Shown here: positions 37,245 through 46,658 of the stretch, one piece after another
Layout of the letters: every line of letters begins with the position of its first letter
How positions within the stretch are numbered: the stretch's first letter is position 1
NCBI RefSeq assembly: GCF_000802185.1
Contig: NZ_KN676113.1
Location: 4,906,028 to 4,970,027, forward strand
Reading direction: 5' to 3'
DNA length: 64,000 bases
Source: Belnapia sp. F-4-1
GTDB lineage: Bacteria; Pseudomonadota; Alphaproteobacteria; Acetobacterales; Acetobacteraceae
Translations under genes and position numbers: made by a program
Notes under the pieces: generated by a model
Seen by the model: the letters and a program-made list of their open reading frames with translations, nothing else
What the model was told of the DNA's origin: nothing
The model's database searches: none

Positions 37245-38303
37245 GTGGACTTTTCGTTCGGCAACGGATCGTGTCTGATGAAGGGTGATTTGGATGGCAC
37301 CGCTGCCCTTGACGCCATGGAAGAGGACAGGAGGATGAGAATCATCTCCGGGGGACAAACCGGCGCCGATCGAGCTGCTTTGGACGTAGCGCTGGCGACG
37401 GGTCTGCCACATGGCGGAAAAGTACCCCGGGGCCGTTGGGCTGCAGACGGTCCGATTTCGGACCGCTACGCTGTGGAAGAACTGCAGAGCACCTGCCCTG
37501 AAGAGCGCACAAAATTTAATGTCGTTGAGTCAGACGCGACGCTAATCGTCACGCATGGTCCACCGAATAATTCCGAAGGAACAAAACTGACTTACGTTTT
37601 AGCGACACGGCATCAAAAACCACTCTTATGCATCGACCTCAATGAGTTAAATGAGGATGCTGCAGTGGATCGGGTCGTTAACTGGCTCCGATTGATCCGT
37701 TGCGGTACCCTGAACGTCGCTGGGCCGCGGTCGTCAGAGGATAAGGGTATTTATGAGGCCACCTTCAACCTTTTGCTGGCAGTGCTGGCGAAAGCGGAAG
37801 TCGGCCCTCCACCACTGCGTGAGAGACGAGAGTTCACCCTAAAAATCTACGAGCAGTTTTGCAACAACTTTCGTCATTGGGACCAGATACGTTGGAATGG
37901 TTCTGGCGTATTGATGGCGTTCCTTGGAGCTTCCTACGCAGCTCTACTGACAGCGATGAATGACCATCCTGTTGTCGTACGCTGTTCCATGGCGGCAATT
38001 TCGGCGCTGTCTACTCTGTGGATTTGGTTGCTTATCCGCCTAATAACATACCATAATAACAGCCTAAAGTCTCTAGAATCGCTAGTATGTCAGTCCCACA
38101 AAGAAAAGATTGAAGCTGACGCAATGGTAAAGGGGCTCCCTTTCGAGTTTACCTTTCCGCGCTTTTTCCGCACGGCCAGTTTCTGGTTTTTGCTTGTTTT
38201 CTCTGGTTTTGCGCTACTCGGCTTTTTCGGCACCGTTTGGTTTGACTGGCTTAAATCTGTGACATCGACAATGCCACCAGACCCCCAAACTCAGTTAATT
38301 TGA
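37245..38303 (+). CDS. Moco-carrier/LOG-like Rossmann domain fused to a membrane module
   Basis: Protein of up to 352 aa; the start could be GTG 37245 or the ATGs at 37278, 37317 or 37335, the last matching the family start. Residues 31-185 match the putative molybdenum-carrier (cpMoCo) family, a LOG/SLOG-type nucleotide-binding fold: RIISGGQTGADRAALDVALA, GLPHGGKVPRGRWAADGPI and ESDATLIVTHGP. Residues 195-340 are a separate module: an amphipathic helix with Trp/Arg, three hydrophobic segments (about 217-238, 243-268, 308-334) and a charged loop, recalling SLATT-type effectors paired with SLOG sensors. GC is clearly low. It may be a conflict protein rather than a cofactor carrier; function not established. 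Confidence 0.75.
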   Translation: MDFSFGNGSCLMKGDLDGTAALDAMEEDRRMRIISGGQTGADRAALDVALATGLPHGGKVPRGRWAADGPISDRYAVEELQSTCPEERTKFNVVESDATLIVTHGPPNNSEGTKLTYVLATRHQKPLLCIDLNELNEDAAVDRVVNWLRLIRCGTLNVAGPRSSEDKGIYEATFNLLLAVLAKAEVGPPPLRERREFTLKIYEQFCNNFRHWDQIRWNGSGVLMAFLGASYAALLTAMNDHPVVVRCSMAAISALSTLWIWLLIRLITYHNNSLKSLESLVCQSHKEKIEADAMVKGLPFEFTFPRFFRTASFWFLLVFSGFALLGFFGTVWFDWLKSVTSTMPPDPQTQLI

Positions 38304-38718
38304 AACGGCAGTACCTGCGCTCGCATACCCTGAGCGCGACGATGACCGAGGACAGCCGCAACCGGTCAGCCCTCAACAGCATAGCGACCTAGCCGCTGCC
38401 GATTGTGCCCTTCGCTCCTTGGCCTGGGAAAGGAACTCACCCGGCGGGGAAAACTGCGGTACGGAATCACAAACCTCCCAGGGCGAGGAGCCTCGGCCGG
38501 TTCGGTATCGGCCCCTTTGGCTTTGGTCACTCTCACAACTCTCTACTTAAATCCGGATGCATTTCAGGGCGTAGGTTGCATCGTCCAAGCGCCCACTACG
38601 CCACTGTGAGCAACCCAACTCCCTCGTCCCTCCCCAGACGGCCCGTCCACGCCGCTGAGGATTGAGGTGCCGGGCCGTGCCAACGTGCACGACGCGCCAT
38701 GTGTTGAGAAGGCAGACA
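38304..38718. other. Intergenic region between convergent genes
   Basis: About 415 bp between the stops of the Rossmann-membrane gene and the giant helicase gene. No credible gene, RNA or strong hairpin was recognised. Confidence 0.4.
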
Positions 38719-41700
38719 TTACTTCGCTGCCAAGCTTGCCTTGTCCGTATTTGCCACAACAAGGATGCCTGCTTCACGGGCGAGCACCCCAACATCCTCA
38801 AGCCGCGCGCTGGCGGCCACGACAACCTGGCGAAGCTGAGCACTGACTGATTTGAAGCCTAGAAGGCGTGGCACCGCGGCTGCAACCTCATCGGTGCTTG
38901 CTCCAAGTCCGGTCCTCACTACGTGCAAGACTGCCGCCTCCATTTCCTTCTGCGGAAGCATTTCAATCTTGCGCAGAGAGGCGGAGGTGACGCTGGCGCG
39001 ATCACGGACAGCCACTGGCTGGTCCGGGATGGACAGGAACTCTCCATCTCTGACGATTTTGCCACGCTGAACCCCGACACTGGCTCCACGCTCGACTGCG
39101 GCCTGGATGCGACCACCGGCGCGCTGAAGGCCCCATGCGGTCCGCAGCCTCACCACGACCTCATCGATGTGGACAGGCCCTTCTACGGCAACGACCTGCC
39201 CAACGAGTTCCGCCATCTGGCCACTTGGAACTTCGTGCATCTCCCGCTCCAAGGGCACCTGAGGCGCCGCTTCTTGGTAGAGCGGGATCGGTCCACCACC
39301 ACCACCCTCGGCGTCCAAGGTGCCGCGGTCCGTGACGCCGACCCTTTCGAACGTCACGATGTCGATGGGCACAGCACGCCCGGCGAGATGCCCGGCCTTC
39401 TCGCGCTCAGCCAACTCGCCACGAGCGGCATCGATGGCTGCCGCTAACTTTTCAAGCTGCTCCCGCGGACGCTGGAACCAGTCAGACCCCCAAACGCGGT
39501 GAATGATCCATCCATGGTCCTCGAGTACCGCTTGCCGCAGGCGGTCGCGGTCCCGGGCGGATCGTGAACTGTGATAGGCGGCCCCGTCGCACTCGATGCC
39601 GAGGAGATAGCGGCCCGGGCGTTCGGCGTCGGCAATTGCCAAGTCGATGAAGAAGCCCGCGATGCCGACCTGAGGGTGGACTTGATAGCCGCGCTCCTGC
39701 AAGGCCCGTCCGATCTGCTCCTCTAGGACGCTGTCCTGCTCCCGGCTGCTACGGTGCGCAATGTCGAGCCTGCCGGTCCGTGCGTAGTGGAGGAAGAGCT
39801 TGAGGACGAACACACCGCGGCCCTTCACCCGCTCCAAGTCAATGTCTTCGTCCGTAATGGAGGAGAACACTTCGCAGCGGCGCTTGGCGCGGCTGATCAG
39901 CACATTCAGGCGCCGTTCGCCGCCATCGGCGCCGAGCGGACCAAAGCGCATGGAGAAGGTGCCGTTGGCGTTTCGGCCGTATCCAACGGAGATCATGATG
40001 ACATCCCGCTCGTCACCCTGAACGTTCTCCAGATTCTTGATAAAAAACGGCTCACCCGGGTGCGCCTGAAAGAACTCCTCAGTGTCGGGATTCAGCCGTC
40101 GCAGGAGCTCAACTTCATCCTGAATGGCCCGCCGCTGACGGCTTGAGAAGGTCGCCACACCCAGCGAATGCCCGGGATTGGTCTTTGCATGGCGGATGAT
40201 CTCCTGGGCAATCGTCTTGGCCTCAACGACGTTCGTGCCGGTTCCTCCCGAGTCGAAGACGCCATCCGGAACGTGGCGGAACGACAACCCCATCCCAGCC
40301 TCTTGGGTGTAGGGGCTGGGGACGATGAAAAGCTTGCTCTCGTAAAACTGGCGGTTGGACACCGCGATCAGGGACTGGTGTCGGCTCCGGTAGTGCCAGC
40401 GTAGCATGCGCTGGGGCAGACCGCGGGCCGTGAACAGCCCGAGAATGCTCTCAATGTCAGCGACAGACGCGCCATCTTCGTCGTCGTCCCCCTCGCCGCC
40501 GGTCATCTTCGAGAAGAACCGGGTCGGTGGCAGCTGCCGTTCGTCGCCTACGACCACGACCTGGCGGCAGCGCGCGATGGCGCCGAGGGCGTCCACGGGT
40601 TGGATCTGGCTGGCCTCGTCCATGACAAGAAGGTCGAACGTCATTCGGCCCGGGGTCAGAAACTGGGCGACCGAGAGCGGGCTCATCATGACCACGGGCT
40701 TCAACTTTTGGATGGCCGGTCCGGCTCGCTGGACCAGCTGCCGGATGGGCATGTGGCCCCGGCGTCGCGCGATCTCAGCCCGCAGGATCCCGACGGGACC
40801 CATCCCAACTTGGGCCGGGATGCCCCGATGGTGGGCGCGGACGACCTCCAACCTAGCCGCGTCGATCCGTTGAAGATCCAGCTTCGCAAAGTCCCGCGTC
40901 CGCGCCCCGTGAAGCGTCCCGTCGAAGCGCCCAAGCTCAGGATCCGCCCGCACGAGGTCGGCGAGCAGGGCTTCGTAGTACGCCATTTGGAAGGAAGGGA
41001 TGGCGTCCACAGGTGCAAGGCGCCCATCCTGGAGGCGCTGCACTAGCGGGGTCAAACCTGCCTCCCGGGCGCGGTCAGCACGCTCGCGGTAGGACACCCA
41101 CTTGGAGAGCCGCTCTCCATTGGCCAGCCATTCCGACAACCGGCTGGTCATCTCCGCAAAGGGAACGGCGTCAAGCGAACCCCTGCCGAACAATGCGAGC
41201 GTAGGAGCTTGCAAGGAGGAAAAGACCTCGTCTATCTCCTTGAGCAGGCGCTCCTGGCCACTCTCCACATGCTGCAGCAGTTCGGCGAGTTCACCCCGGC
41301 TTGTGACGCGGGAGGCTAGCTGGCGGATGTCGTGGTTGGACGCAATCCAGTGCGCCGCCTGCGCCAGCCCGCGCCAATCGGAGCGCTGCTCCTGCCAAGC
41401 TTTGCCGAAGGCAGCGGCACCAAGCGGTAGCCCATCCTCAATGGCACGGGACGCTTCCTGCCGGGCGGCGATGCGACATAGCACCTCCAGCCGGTCCGAT
41501 GCCTTCTGAGCAGCGGGAACGGCAGCTAAGGCCACGTCGTCGGCCATGGCTAAGCCGGTGATCTGGGCCGCCAGATCCGGCAGCGTCGCCCGGTCGTTGG
41601 AGAGACTGCCGCCAAACAAGGTCGATATGTCGCCGCCCGCATCGGCCCTCAGCGCCTCCAGCTTCAAGCGCACCTCGGAGTAGAGGTCTCTCAATCCAGA

Positions 41701-44283
41701 CGTCATCTGTACCAACGCCGACCTTTGGGGGGTGCGGCCAGCGATCATCCTGGGCTCGGCGCCCAGTCCCCGGAGCGTGCGCATCCAGTCGACGAGGGCG
41801 ATTAGCGGCGCCGAAACTGACTTCTCACCCCGCCAGTCCGCTCCGAAGGCCGATTTGCCGAACTCGTGGCCCTCTTTAATCGTCCGGACGGCTGTCCGGG
41901 CCTTGGTCAGGGTGTCGAGCCGGTCGAGAAGTTCTGGGAGGGGCGCCTTGGGATCCCGGACGACCGTGCGCATCAGGGTATTAGCCTGACGCCAGTCGGA
42001 GTTCAGCATCTTGAGAATGCCGGTGTGCGTAGCTAAGGCCAGACGGGCCTGGGTCACATCGGTCGACCAAGCCGCCTCATGGACGCTGTCACCCAGCGCG
42101 GCCTTGGCACGCTCCAAAGACGCAACCGCCTCTGCCAGGTCACCGGCCTGCTCCACGCCGTGGTCCCAGACAGTCGCCGCGAAGGCTTCAGGGCTGGCGT
42201 CTGGGGCTGCGGCCACTCGCTCACCGGTGGAGATCAGCCGGTCCAGGGCGGCCAGAGTACGCTCGCCGCTGGCCTGCCCCAGTTCCGCGTTGAGCTGGTC
42301 GGCGCCTGTCAGCAACCTCGGGAGCAGGTCGCGTAGCTCGCGGATATGAGCGAAGGCTACGGTTCCGAAGCTCGGTGGCAGGCTAGTCAATGCCGTGATG
42401 GCGTCCGCGACCGGAACTTCCAGCCCAGCCGGGGTAGCTTGTCCCTCCAATCCGGCCGTGAGCCGCTCGAATTCACGGCCTGTGGCCAACAGGCGCACAA
42501 CCTCCTCGGCCCTATCGGTCCAATGCGGCCATGCCAGGGCGGCCGGATCGAGGCTCGGGGCGGAAGCGATGCGACGCCCGAGAGCCGTCAGGAGCGTGGT
42601 GTCGGCGAAGTTGGGGGAGGCATCCGTCTCGAGGAGCCGGGCAAGTGCGGCCTGGAGCGACGCCCAACCCTCGAAACGAGCGAGCAGCTCGGTCAGCCGG
42701 GTCATCAGCCGCTCGACCGTGGTCGGCAGGACGACGTCCAGCCCGACACCGCGCCAGGGATGCTGGTCCGGCAGGCCAATGTCCAGAACCCGCTCGGCCA
42801 TCTCGCCGACGAGCGCCTGGCGCTTCGCAACGTCCTCCCGAGACCAAGTCGGCGCGTCGGGAAGGTCAAAATCGACGGGGCGCCGCCCGTCCTGCTTCAG
42901 GCGGGCGAGTTGGCCGAAGACCTGAAACGGCGTCAGACCGGCAATGGGGTGAGTACGGTGAATTCGCTCAGCGTGGGCGTTTACCACGTCGCGCGCCTCG
43001 GTCAGGCGCCGGGTCACCGCCTCTGGACCTTCTCCCCTGGGCGTTCCCAGGTCCCAGGTGCGCCGAAGTTCGTCTAGGACCGAGCGCTTATTCGCCTTGT
43101 TGCTGTGGAGCTCCAAGCAGGCGTCACCCACGCCCGCCATGTCGAGGCGCCGCTTGACCACCTCCAGAGCCGCCATCTTCTCGGCAACGAAGAGCACCGT
43201 TCTCCCGTCGGCTACGGCGGACGCGATGATGTTAGAGATAGTCTGCGACTTGCCCGTGCCGGGTGGGCCTTGGATGACGAGGTTCCGGCCCTGCCGCGCA
43301 TCGTGGACTGCCAGAGTCTGTGAGCTGTCGCTGTCGACAATGTGCAGCATGTCGACCGGGGCGATGTGCCGGTCGATTGGAGTGTCCTCGTGAAGAAGCT
43401 CATCCCGCCCGTCAAACCCGTCGGCCAGGAGGGATCGGATCAGCGGGCGGTCAGCGATTGTCTCGCCCTTGGGCCAGTTCGCCGGATCGAGGTCGCGGTA
43501 CATCAGGAACTTGGCGAAGGAGAAGAAGCCGAGGACGATGTCGTCCGGCTTAACCTCCCAGTTTGCCTTGGTCTCGACAGCCTCAGCGACCGCCTTGAAG
43601 TAGGCGGTCGGGTCGAACTCATCGTCGGGCTCCAAATCGGGAAGCCTCAGGGCATGGATTCGGTCCAGGTAGGCTTCGAGAGAGAGATTGGCTGACAAAT
43701 CCTCCGGTCTGGCGCAGAGGCGGAAGCGCTCCCCAGCCGTGCCGCGTTCCAGCCTGACCGGCACGAGCACGAGCGGCGCATGCCGGACGTTTTCCTTGTT
43801 GAGGGGGTCAATCCATTTCAGCATCCCAAGAGCCAAGTAGAGGACGTTGACGCCCTGCTCCTCCTCCAATGTGAGGGCGTCCCCAAACAGATCGAAAAGG
43901 CGCTTCTGTAACCCCTTGGAGGTCATCCGGGTCTGCAGCCTGGTGTCGGAATGGCGGCTAGCGATCCCCCTCTCGTCGGCAGCCTCACTCTCGATTGGCT
44001 GCGGCAGCTCTGCGAGGAGGGCGTCGCCATCGGCTTCAGCCTTGTCCGCGGCCGTCTCCCGCCCGGGCAGGAAGGTGCATGCCTTGGCTTCACGGACCAG
44101 AAGCCGGAACACCTCGGAGGACCGCTCATCGACGACATCGATGGTGCGTGCCGATGCCGAAAACCGAGGAACGTTCAAAAGGCGATTACGGGCTGACAGG
44201 TCCAGTAACTCGGCTCGAGCCCGCTCAAGCTTGGCTGCAACCGAAAGATCACTCTGGAATACCGAAACGGGTGCGTCCACCAT
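38719..44283 (-). CDS. Hhe-like giant helicase-nuclease (DUF4011-SF1 helicase-MTES_1575-DUF3320)
   Basis: Protein of 1854 aa. The N-terminal DUF4011 begins RARAELLDLSARNRLLNV. Superfamily 1 helicase motifs are split: Walker A GPPGTGKSQTISN near residue 336, then about 880 residues of helical insert, then Walker B LLVMDEASQIQ near 1219, GDERQLPPTRFF, LRWHYRSRH, NVQGDERDVI and LNVLISRAK. A Vsr/MTES_1575-type nuclease domain (about 1507-1614) carries FIDLAIAD and IECDGAAYHSS, the Asp and Glu-x-Asp of a PD-(D/E)XK site. DUF3320 closes the protein (about 1680-1830). This order matches the single-gene antiphage system Hhe, as I recall it from the defence-system survey of Gao et al. Intact, no frameshift. 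Confidence 0.88.
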   Translation of the reverse strand: MVDAPVSVFQSDLSVAAKLERARAELLDLSARNRLLNVPRFSASARTIDVVDERSSEVFRLLVREAKACTFLPGRETAADKAEADGDALLAELPQPIESEAADERGIASRHSDTRLQTRMTSKGLQKRLFDLFGDALTLEEEQGVNVLYLALGMLKWIDPLNKENVRHAPLVLVPVRLERGTAGERFRLCARPEDLSANLSLEAYLDRIHALRLPDLEPDDEFDPTAYFKAVAEAVETKANWEVKPDDIVLGFFSFAKFLMYRDLDPANWPKGETIADRPLIRSLLADGFDGRDELLHEDTPIDRHIAPVDMLHIVDSDSSQTLAVHDARQGRNLVIQGPPGTGKSQTISNIIASAVADGRTVLFVAEKMAALEVVKRRLDMAGVGDACLELHSNKANKRSVLDELRRTWDLGTPRGEGPEAVTRRLTEARDVVNAHAERIHRTHPIAGLTPFQVFGQLARLKQDGRRPVDFDLPDAPTWSREDVAKRQALVGEMAERVLDIGLPDQHPWRGVGLDVVLPTTVERLMTRLTELLARFEGWASLQAALARLLETDASPNFADTTLLTALGRRIASAPSLDPAALAWPHWTDRAEEVVRLLATGREFERLTAGLEGQATPAGLEVPVADAITALTSLPPSFGTVAFAHIRELRDLLPRLLTGADQLNAELGQASGERTLAALDRLISTGERVAAAPDASPEAFAATVWDHGVEQAGDLAEAVASLERAKAALGDSVHEAAWSTDVTQARLALATHTGILKMLNSDWRQANTLMRTVVRDPKAPLPELLDRLDTLTKARTAVRTIKEGHEFGKSAFGADWRGEKSVSAPLIALVDWMRTLRGLGAEPRMIAGRTPQRSALVQMTSGLRDLYSEVRLKLEALRADAGGDISTLFGGSLSNDRATLPDLAAQITGLAMADDVALAAVPAAQKASDRLEVLCRIAARQEASRAIEDGLPLGAAAFGKAWQEQRSDWRGLAQAAHWIASNHDIRQLASRVTSRGELAELLQHVESGQERLLKEIDEVFSSLQAPTLALFGRGSLDAVPFAEMTSRLSEWLANGERLSKWVSYRERADRAREAGLTPLVQRLQDGRLAPVDAIPSFQMAYYEALLADLVRADPELGRFDGTLHGARTRDFAKLDLQRIDAARLEVVRAHHRGIPAQVGMGPVGILRAEIARRRGHMPIRQLVQRAGPAIQKLKPVVMMSPLSVAQFLTPGRMTFDLLVMDEASQIQPVDALGAIARCRQVVVVGDERQLPPTRFFSKMTGGEGDDDEDGASVADIESILGLFTARGLPQRMLRWHYRSRHQSLIAVSNRQFYESKLFIVPSPYTQEAGMGLSFRHVPDGVFDSGGTGTNVVEAKTIAQEIIRHAKTNPGHSLGVATFSSRQRRAIQDEVELLRRLNPDTEEFFQAHPGEPFFIKNLENVQGDERDVIMISVGYGRNANGTFSMRFGPLGADGGERRLNVLISRAKRRCEVFSSITDEDIDLERVKGRGVFVLKLFLHYARTGRLDIAHRSSREQDSVLEEQIGRALQERGYQVHPQVGIAGFFIDLAIADAERPGRYLLGIECDGAAYHSSRSARDRDRLRQAVLEDHGWIIHRVWGSDWFQRPREQLEKLAAAIDAARGELAEREKAGHLAGRAVPIDIVTFERVGVTDRGTLDAEGGGGGPIPLYQEAAPQVPLEREMHEVPSGQMAELVGQVVAVEGPVHIDEVVVRLRTAWGLQRAGGRIQAAVERGASVGVQRGKIVRDGEFLSIPDQPVAVRDRASVTSASLRKIEMLPQKEMEAAVLHVVRTGLGASTDEVAAAVPRLLGFKSVSAQLRQVVVAASARLEDVGVLAREAGILVVANTDKASLAAK

Positions 44284-44942
44284 GCTTGCCTTCGCTGCCT
44301 GTACTTGGAGTTTGTTACAAGACGGATAAAAGCGCGCAAGGGTTTTATGAGAACCTTCTGCCGGGCGAGTCGCGCATCAGCGTGAGCGCTAGGGGCGACT
44401 ATGCCTCCTCCACTTCGACCCGCAGGCAAGTTCTGTGGCTGAGGATTGTTACAAATGTTGGGAAGTAACGGCTAAGAAGCTGTACGCGTTTAAATCCCGC
44501 TCTACATCTTGATTTGTGAGACGAGACGGCGTGTGAGAATGGCGAACATCGCAGTCTAGTTGAGTTCATCAAAGAGGTTGGCGGTGCGGTCGTGGCTAAT
44601 GTTGAGCCGTGCTTCCGCTTCCCCTGCAATGGTCAGCAGCATCGCCGTCAGAACATGTTCGACAGCGGGCCACCATCATCGCGCATCGCATGGACCAGAT
44701 CAGGCCGCTGCTCGAGTGCGCACGGTAACCATGCCATCGGTACCGTCCCTGAGCTGCGACAGCGGCCCGCCCTAGGTGCCGTCGGGTTTCGCCCAGGGCG
44801 TGAGGACAAATGAGACCGATGCCTCCCTACCGGCCACTAACATGCTTGCAGAAGCACAGATGAGCCGCCACTTGGTGGGATGGTGACTGCGCTCCCCTAC
44901 CTTCTGTCTTGGTGTGTAGCGGGAACGCATCTAATCATCTCA
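44284..44942. other. Upstream region of the helicase gene with a decayed fragment
   Basis: About 660 bp. TTGTTACAA occurs at 44312-44320 and again at 44446-44454, the only obvious repeat upstream of the helicase start. A minus-strand frame ending at 44556 reads VEHVLTAMLLTIAGEAEARL and then NISHDRTANLFDELN, which looks coding but is cut by a stop within about 40 codons; its family was not recognised. The right end is interrupted by the IS5 element. Confidence 0.4.
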
Positions 44943-45894
44943 AAGGCTGTTTTGAAAGCTACGGGGCAGGAAGTCGCTTGCGGTTTGGGTGAGCGAGGCG
45001 GTGGAGCATGAGGCGGATCATGGCGAGGGTGACCATGGCCTCGGCGACCTCGGGCCGTTGCTCATAATCCTTCGACAGGCGGCGCCATCGGCCGAGCCAA
45101 CCGATGGTTCGTTCGACCACCCACCTGCGTGGCAGTAGGACGAAGCCCTTGGTGCCTGCGACGCGGCGGACGACGACCAACGTCAGGCCGAGCAGAAAGC
45201 AAGCGAGCAGGACGGCGAGACGGTCATAGATGCTGTCGGCGAACATGGTCCGGAGCCAGTTGTAGAGGGGCTTAATACGCCGGAGCAGGTCGCCCGCGCT
45301 GTCCGCGTCCTGGATGGACGCGGCATGCACGAGTACGCCGAGCAACAGCCCCTGCGCGTCGACCGCGACATGCCGCTTGCGCCCTTTGACCTTTTTGGCT
45401 GCGTCGTAGCCGCGAGGCCCGCCGCTCTCCGTTGTCTTCACACTCTGGGTGTCGAGGATGGCCGCCGTCGGGCTTGGCTCGCGCCCCGCGCCCTCGCGCA
45501 GCATGACGACGATGTGGTGGCGTATGCTCTCCCACACCCCGTCGCGGAGGAAGGCGCGCATATAGCCGTAGATTGTCGGCCACGGCGGGAATGCCGGAGG
45601 GGGCGGCAGATGCCGCCATTGGCAACCGGTCCGCACGAGGTAGAACAACCCATCCAGCAGGCGCCGCATGTCGGTCGTCCGCGGATGGCCTCCGGGCTTG
45701 GCGGCTGGGATGAGCGGTTCGAGCAAGCGGTACTGCTCGTCGCTCAGGGCCTGACCGGACCCGTAGTCCCCAACCAGCGCGCGGGTATCGGGCGTCCACA
45801 TGGCGGCTTCTTTCTAGGAAAGCCGCCCAGAACGCTTCTCCTACGCCACCTTTTCAGGCCCAAGTTCGCCAGGCGCGGCTTTCAAAACAGCCTG
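44943..45894 (-). mobile_element. IS5-family insertion sequence (about 950 bp), intact
   Basis: Perfect 16-bp terminal inverted repeats are visible: AGGCTGTTTTGAAAGC at 44944-44959 and its complement at 45878-45893. TCA at 44940-44942 and again at 45895-45897 looks like a 3-bp target duplication of the TNA kind used by the IS1031 group. One transposase gene fills the element. Confidence 0.85.
44959..45801 (-). CDS. IS5-family DDE transposase
   Basis: Transposase of 280 aa in a single frame. The N-terminal region has LSDEQYRLLEPLIP and the DUF4096-like stretch GCQWRHLPPPPAFPPWPTIYGY. Catalytic acids are the Asp in AAILDTQSVKTTES, the Asp in FADSIYD, and the Glu in WVVERTIGWLGRWRRLSKDYE. Length and all three motifs are intact, so the element may be active. 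The stop overlaps the left inverted repeat. Confidence 0.93.
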   Translation of the reverse strand: MWTPDTRALVGDYGSGQALSDEQYRLLEPLIPAAKPGGHPRTTDMRRLLDGLFYLVRTGCQWRHLPPPPAFPPWPTIYGYMRAFLRDGVWESIRHHIVVMLREGAGREPSPTAAILDTQSVKTTESGGPRGYDAAKKVKGRKRHVAVDAQGLLLGVLVHAASIQDADSAGDLLRRIKPLYNWLRTMFADSIYDRLAVLLACFLLGLTLVVVRRVAGTKGFVLLPRRWVVERTIGWLGRWRRLSKDYEQRPEVAEAMVTLAMIRLMLHRLAHPNRKRLPAP

Positions 45895-46089
45895 TCAGCG
45901 CAGTACGAGTTACAAAAAGCATGACGCAAATTACCAAGCCGCGCTCGCTGGCGGCCAATGTCGCAGCCATACCTCCCGACGAGCATGTGTTATGGTATCA
46001 TGCTGCATTCTGTCAGCTCGCGCTACCGCTTGGCGTTACGAAGGGTGCCTGGAACCGCGATGTCGGGAGGGCGGCGGTTACCATTATTC

Positions 46090-46658
46090 CCGGGCCCGAT
46101 GGCCCCGCGGCCCCGATGTTTTCACCATGCCGACAGCGCCATGGTTCAACCTGACCGCCGGCACATTTGTCATCGAGATGCACTGGCCGCAGGGCCTATC
46201 CTCGATGGCGCAAATCCTGTCGCTCAACGATGGCCGCACCGGGGACGATCAAAGCTCTGTCTGCCTGAGGGTGAACAGCGGCGGGTCCAACATCGTGGCG
46301 GTAGCCAAGGTGCCCGGGCAGATCAACACCAACGGAGCTAACAAGCTCAGCCCGACCGCACCCTTCCGGGCGGCATTGGCCTATGACGCGGCCGGGTGCT
46401 ACGTGACCTATGATGGCAACAGCTTTTCGAATGTCGGCCCGGCGCAAACCCATCTGTTCAACAAGCTGGCGATCGGCTCCGAGGTTTGGGCGCCAGCCAG
46501 CGGCGTCCCGCTGAACGGGATCATCCGCGACGTGACCTACTATCCTTGGCGGATGACCCCGGCCGAGCGGGTGGCAGCGACGACGCTCTATCGTTTCTCC
46601 GCCGGCTCCGGCGCCGGGAACATCTTGATCTTCCGGGTAGGATTTGTACCGAACTCGG
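46090..46658 (+). pseudogene. Phage tail-type (lectin-like) protein remnant
   Basis: An open frame reads FTMPTAPWFNLTAGTFVIEM, then LNDGRTGDDQSSVCLRV, ALAYDAAGCYVTYDG and IIRDVTYYPWRMTPAERVAA. This is the concanavalin-like end domain common in tail and capsid-associated proteins of prophages: a strand-rich fold followed by an R-x-x-YYP-xR-x-T helix. No proper N-terminus exists in this frame; 45921-46154 holds a different-frame fragment. The frame runs on antisense into the recombinase gene, so the original stop was probably lost at an island joint. Confidence 0.55.
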
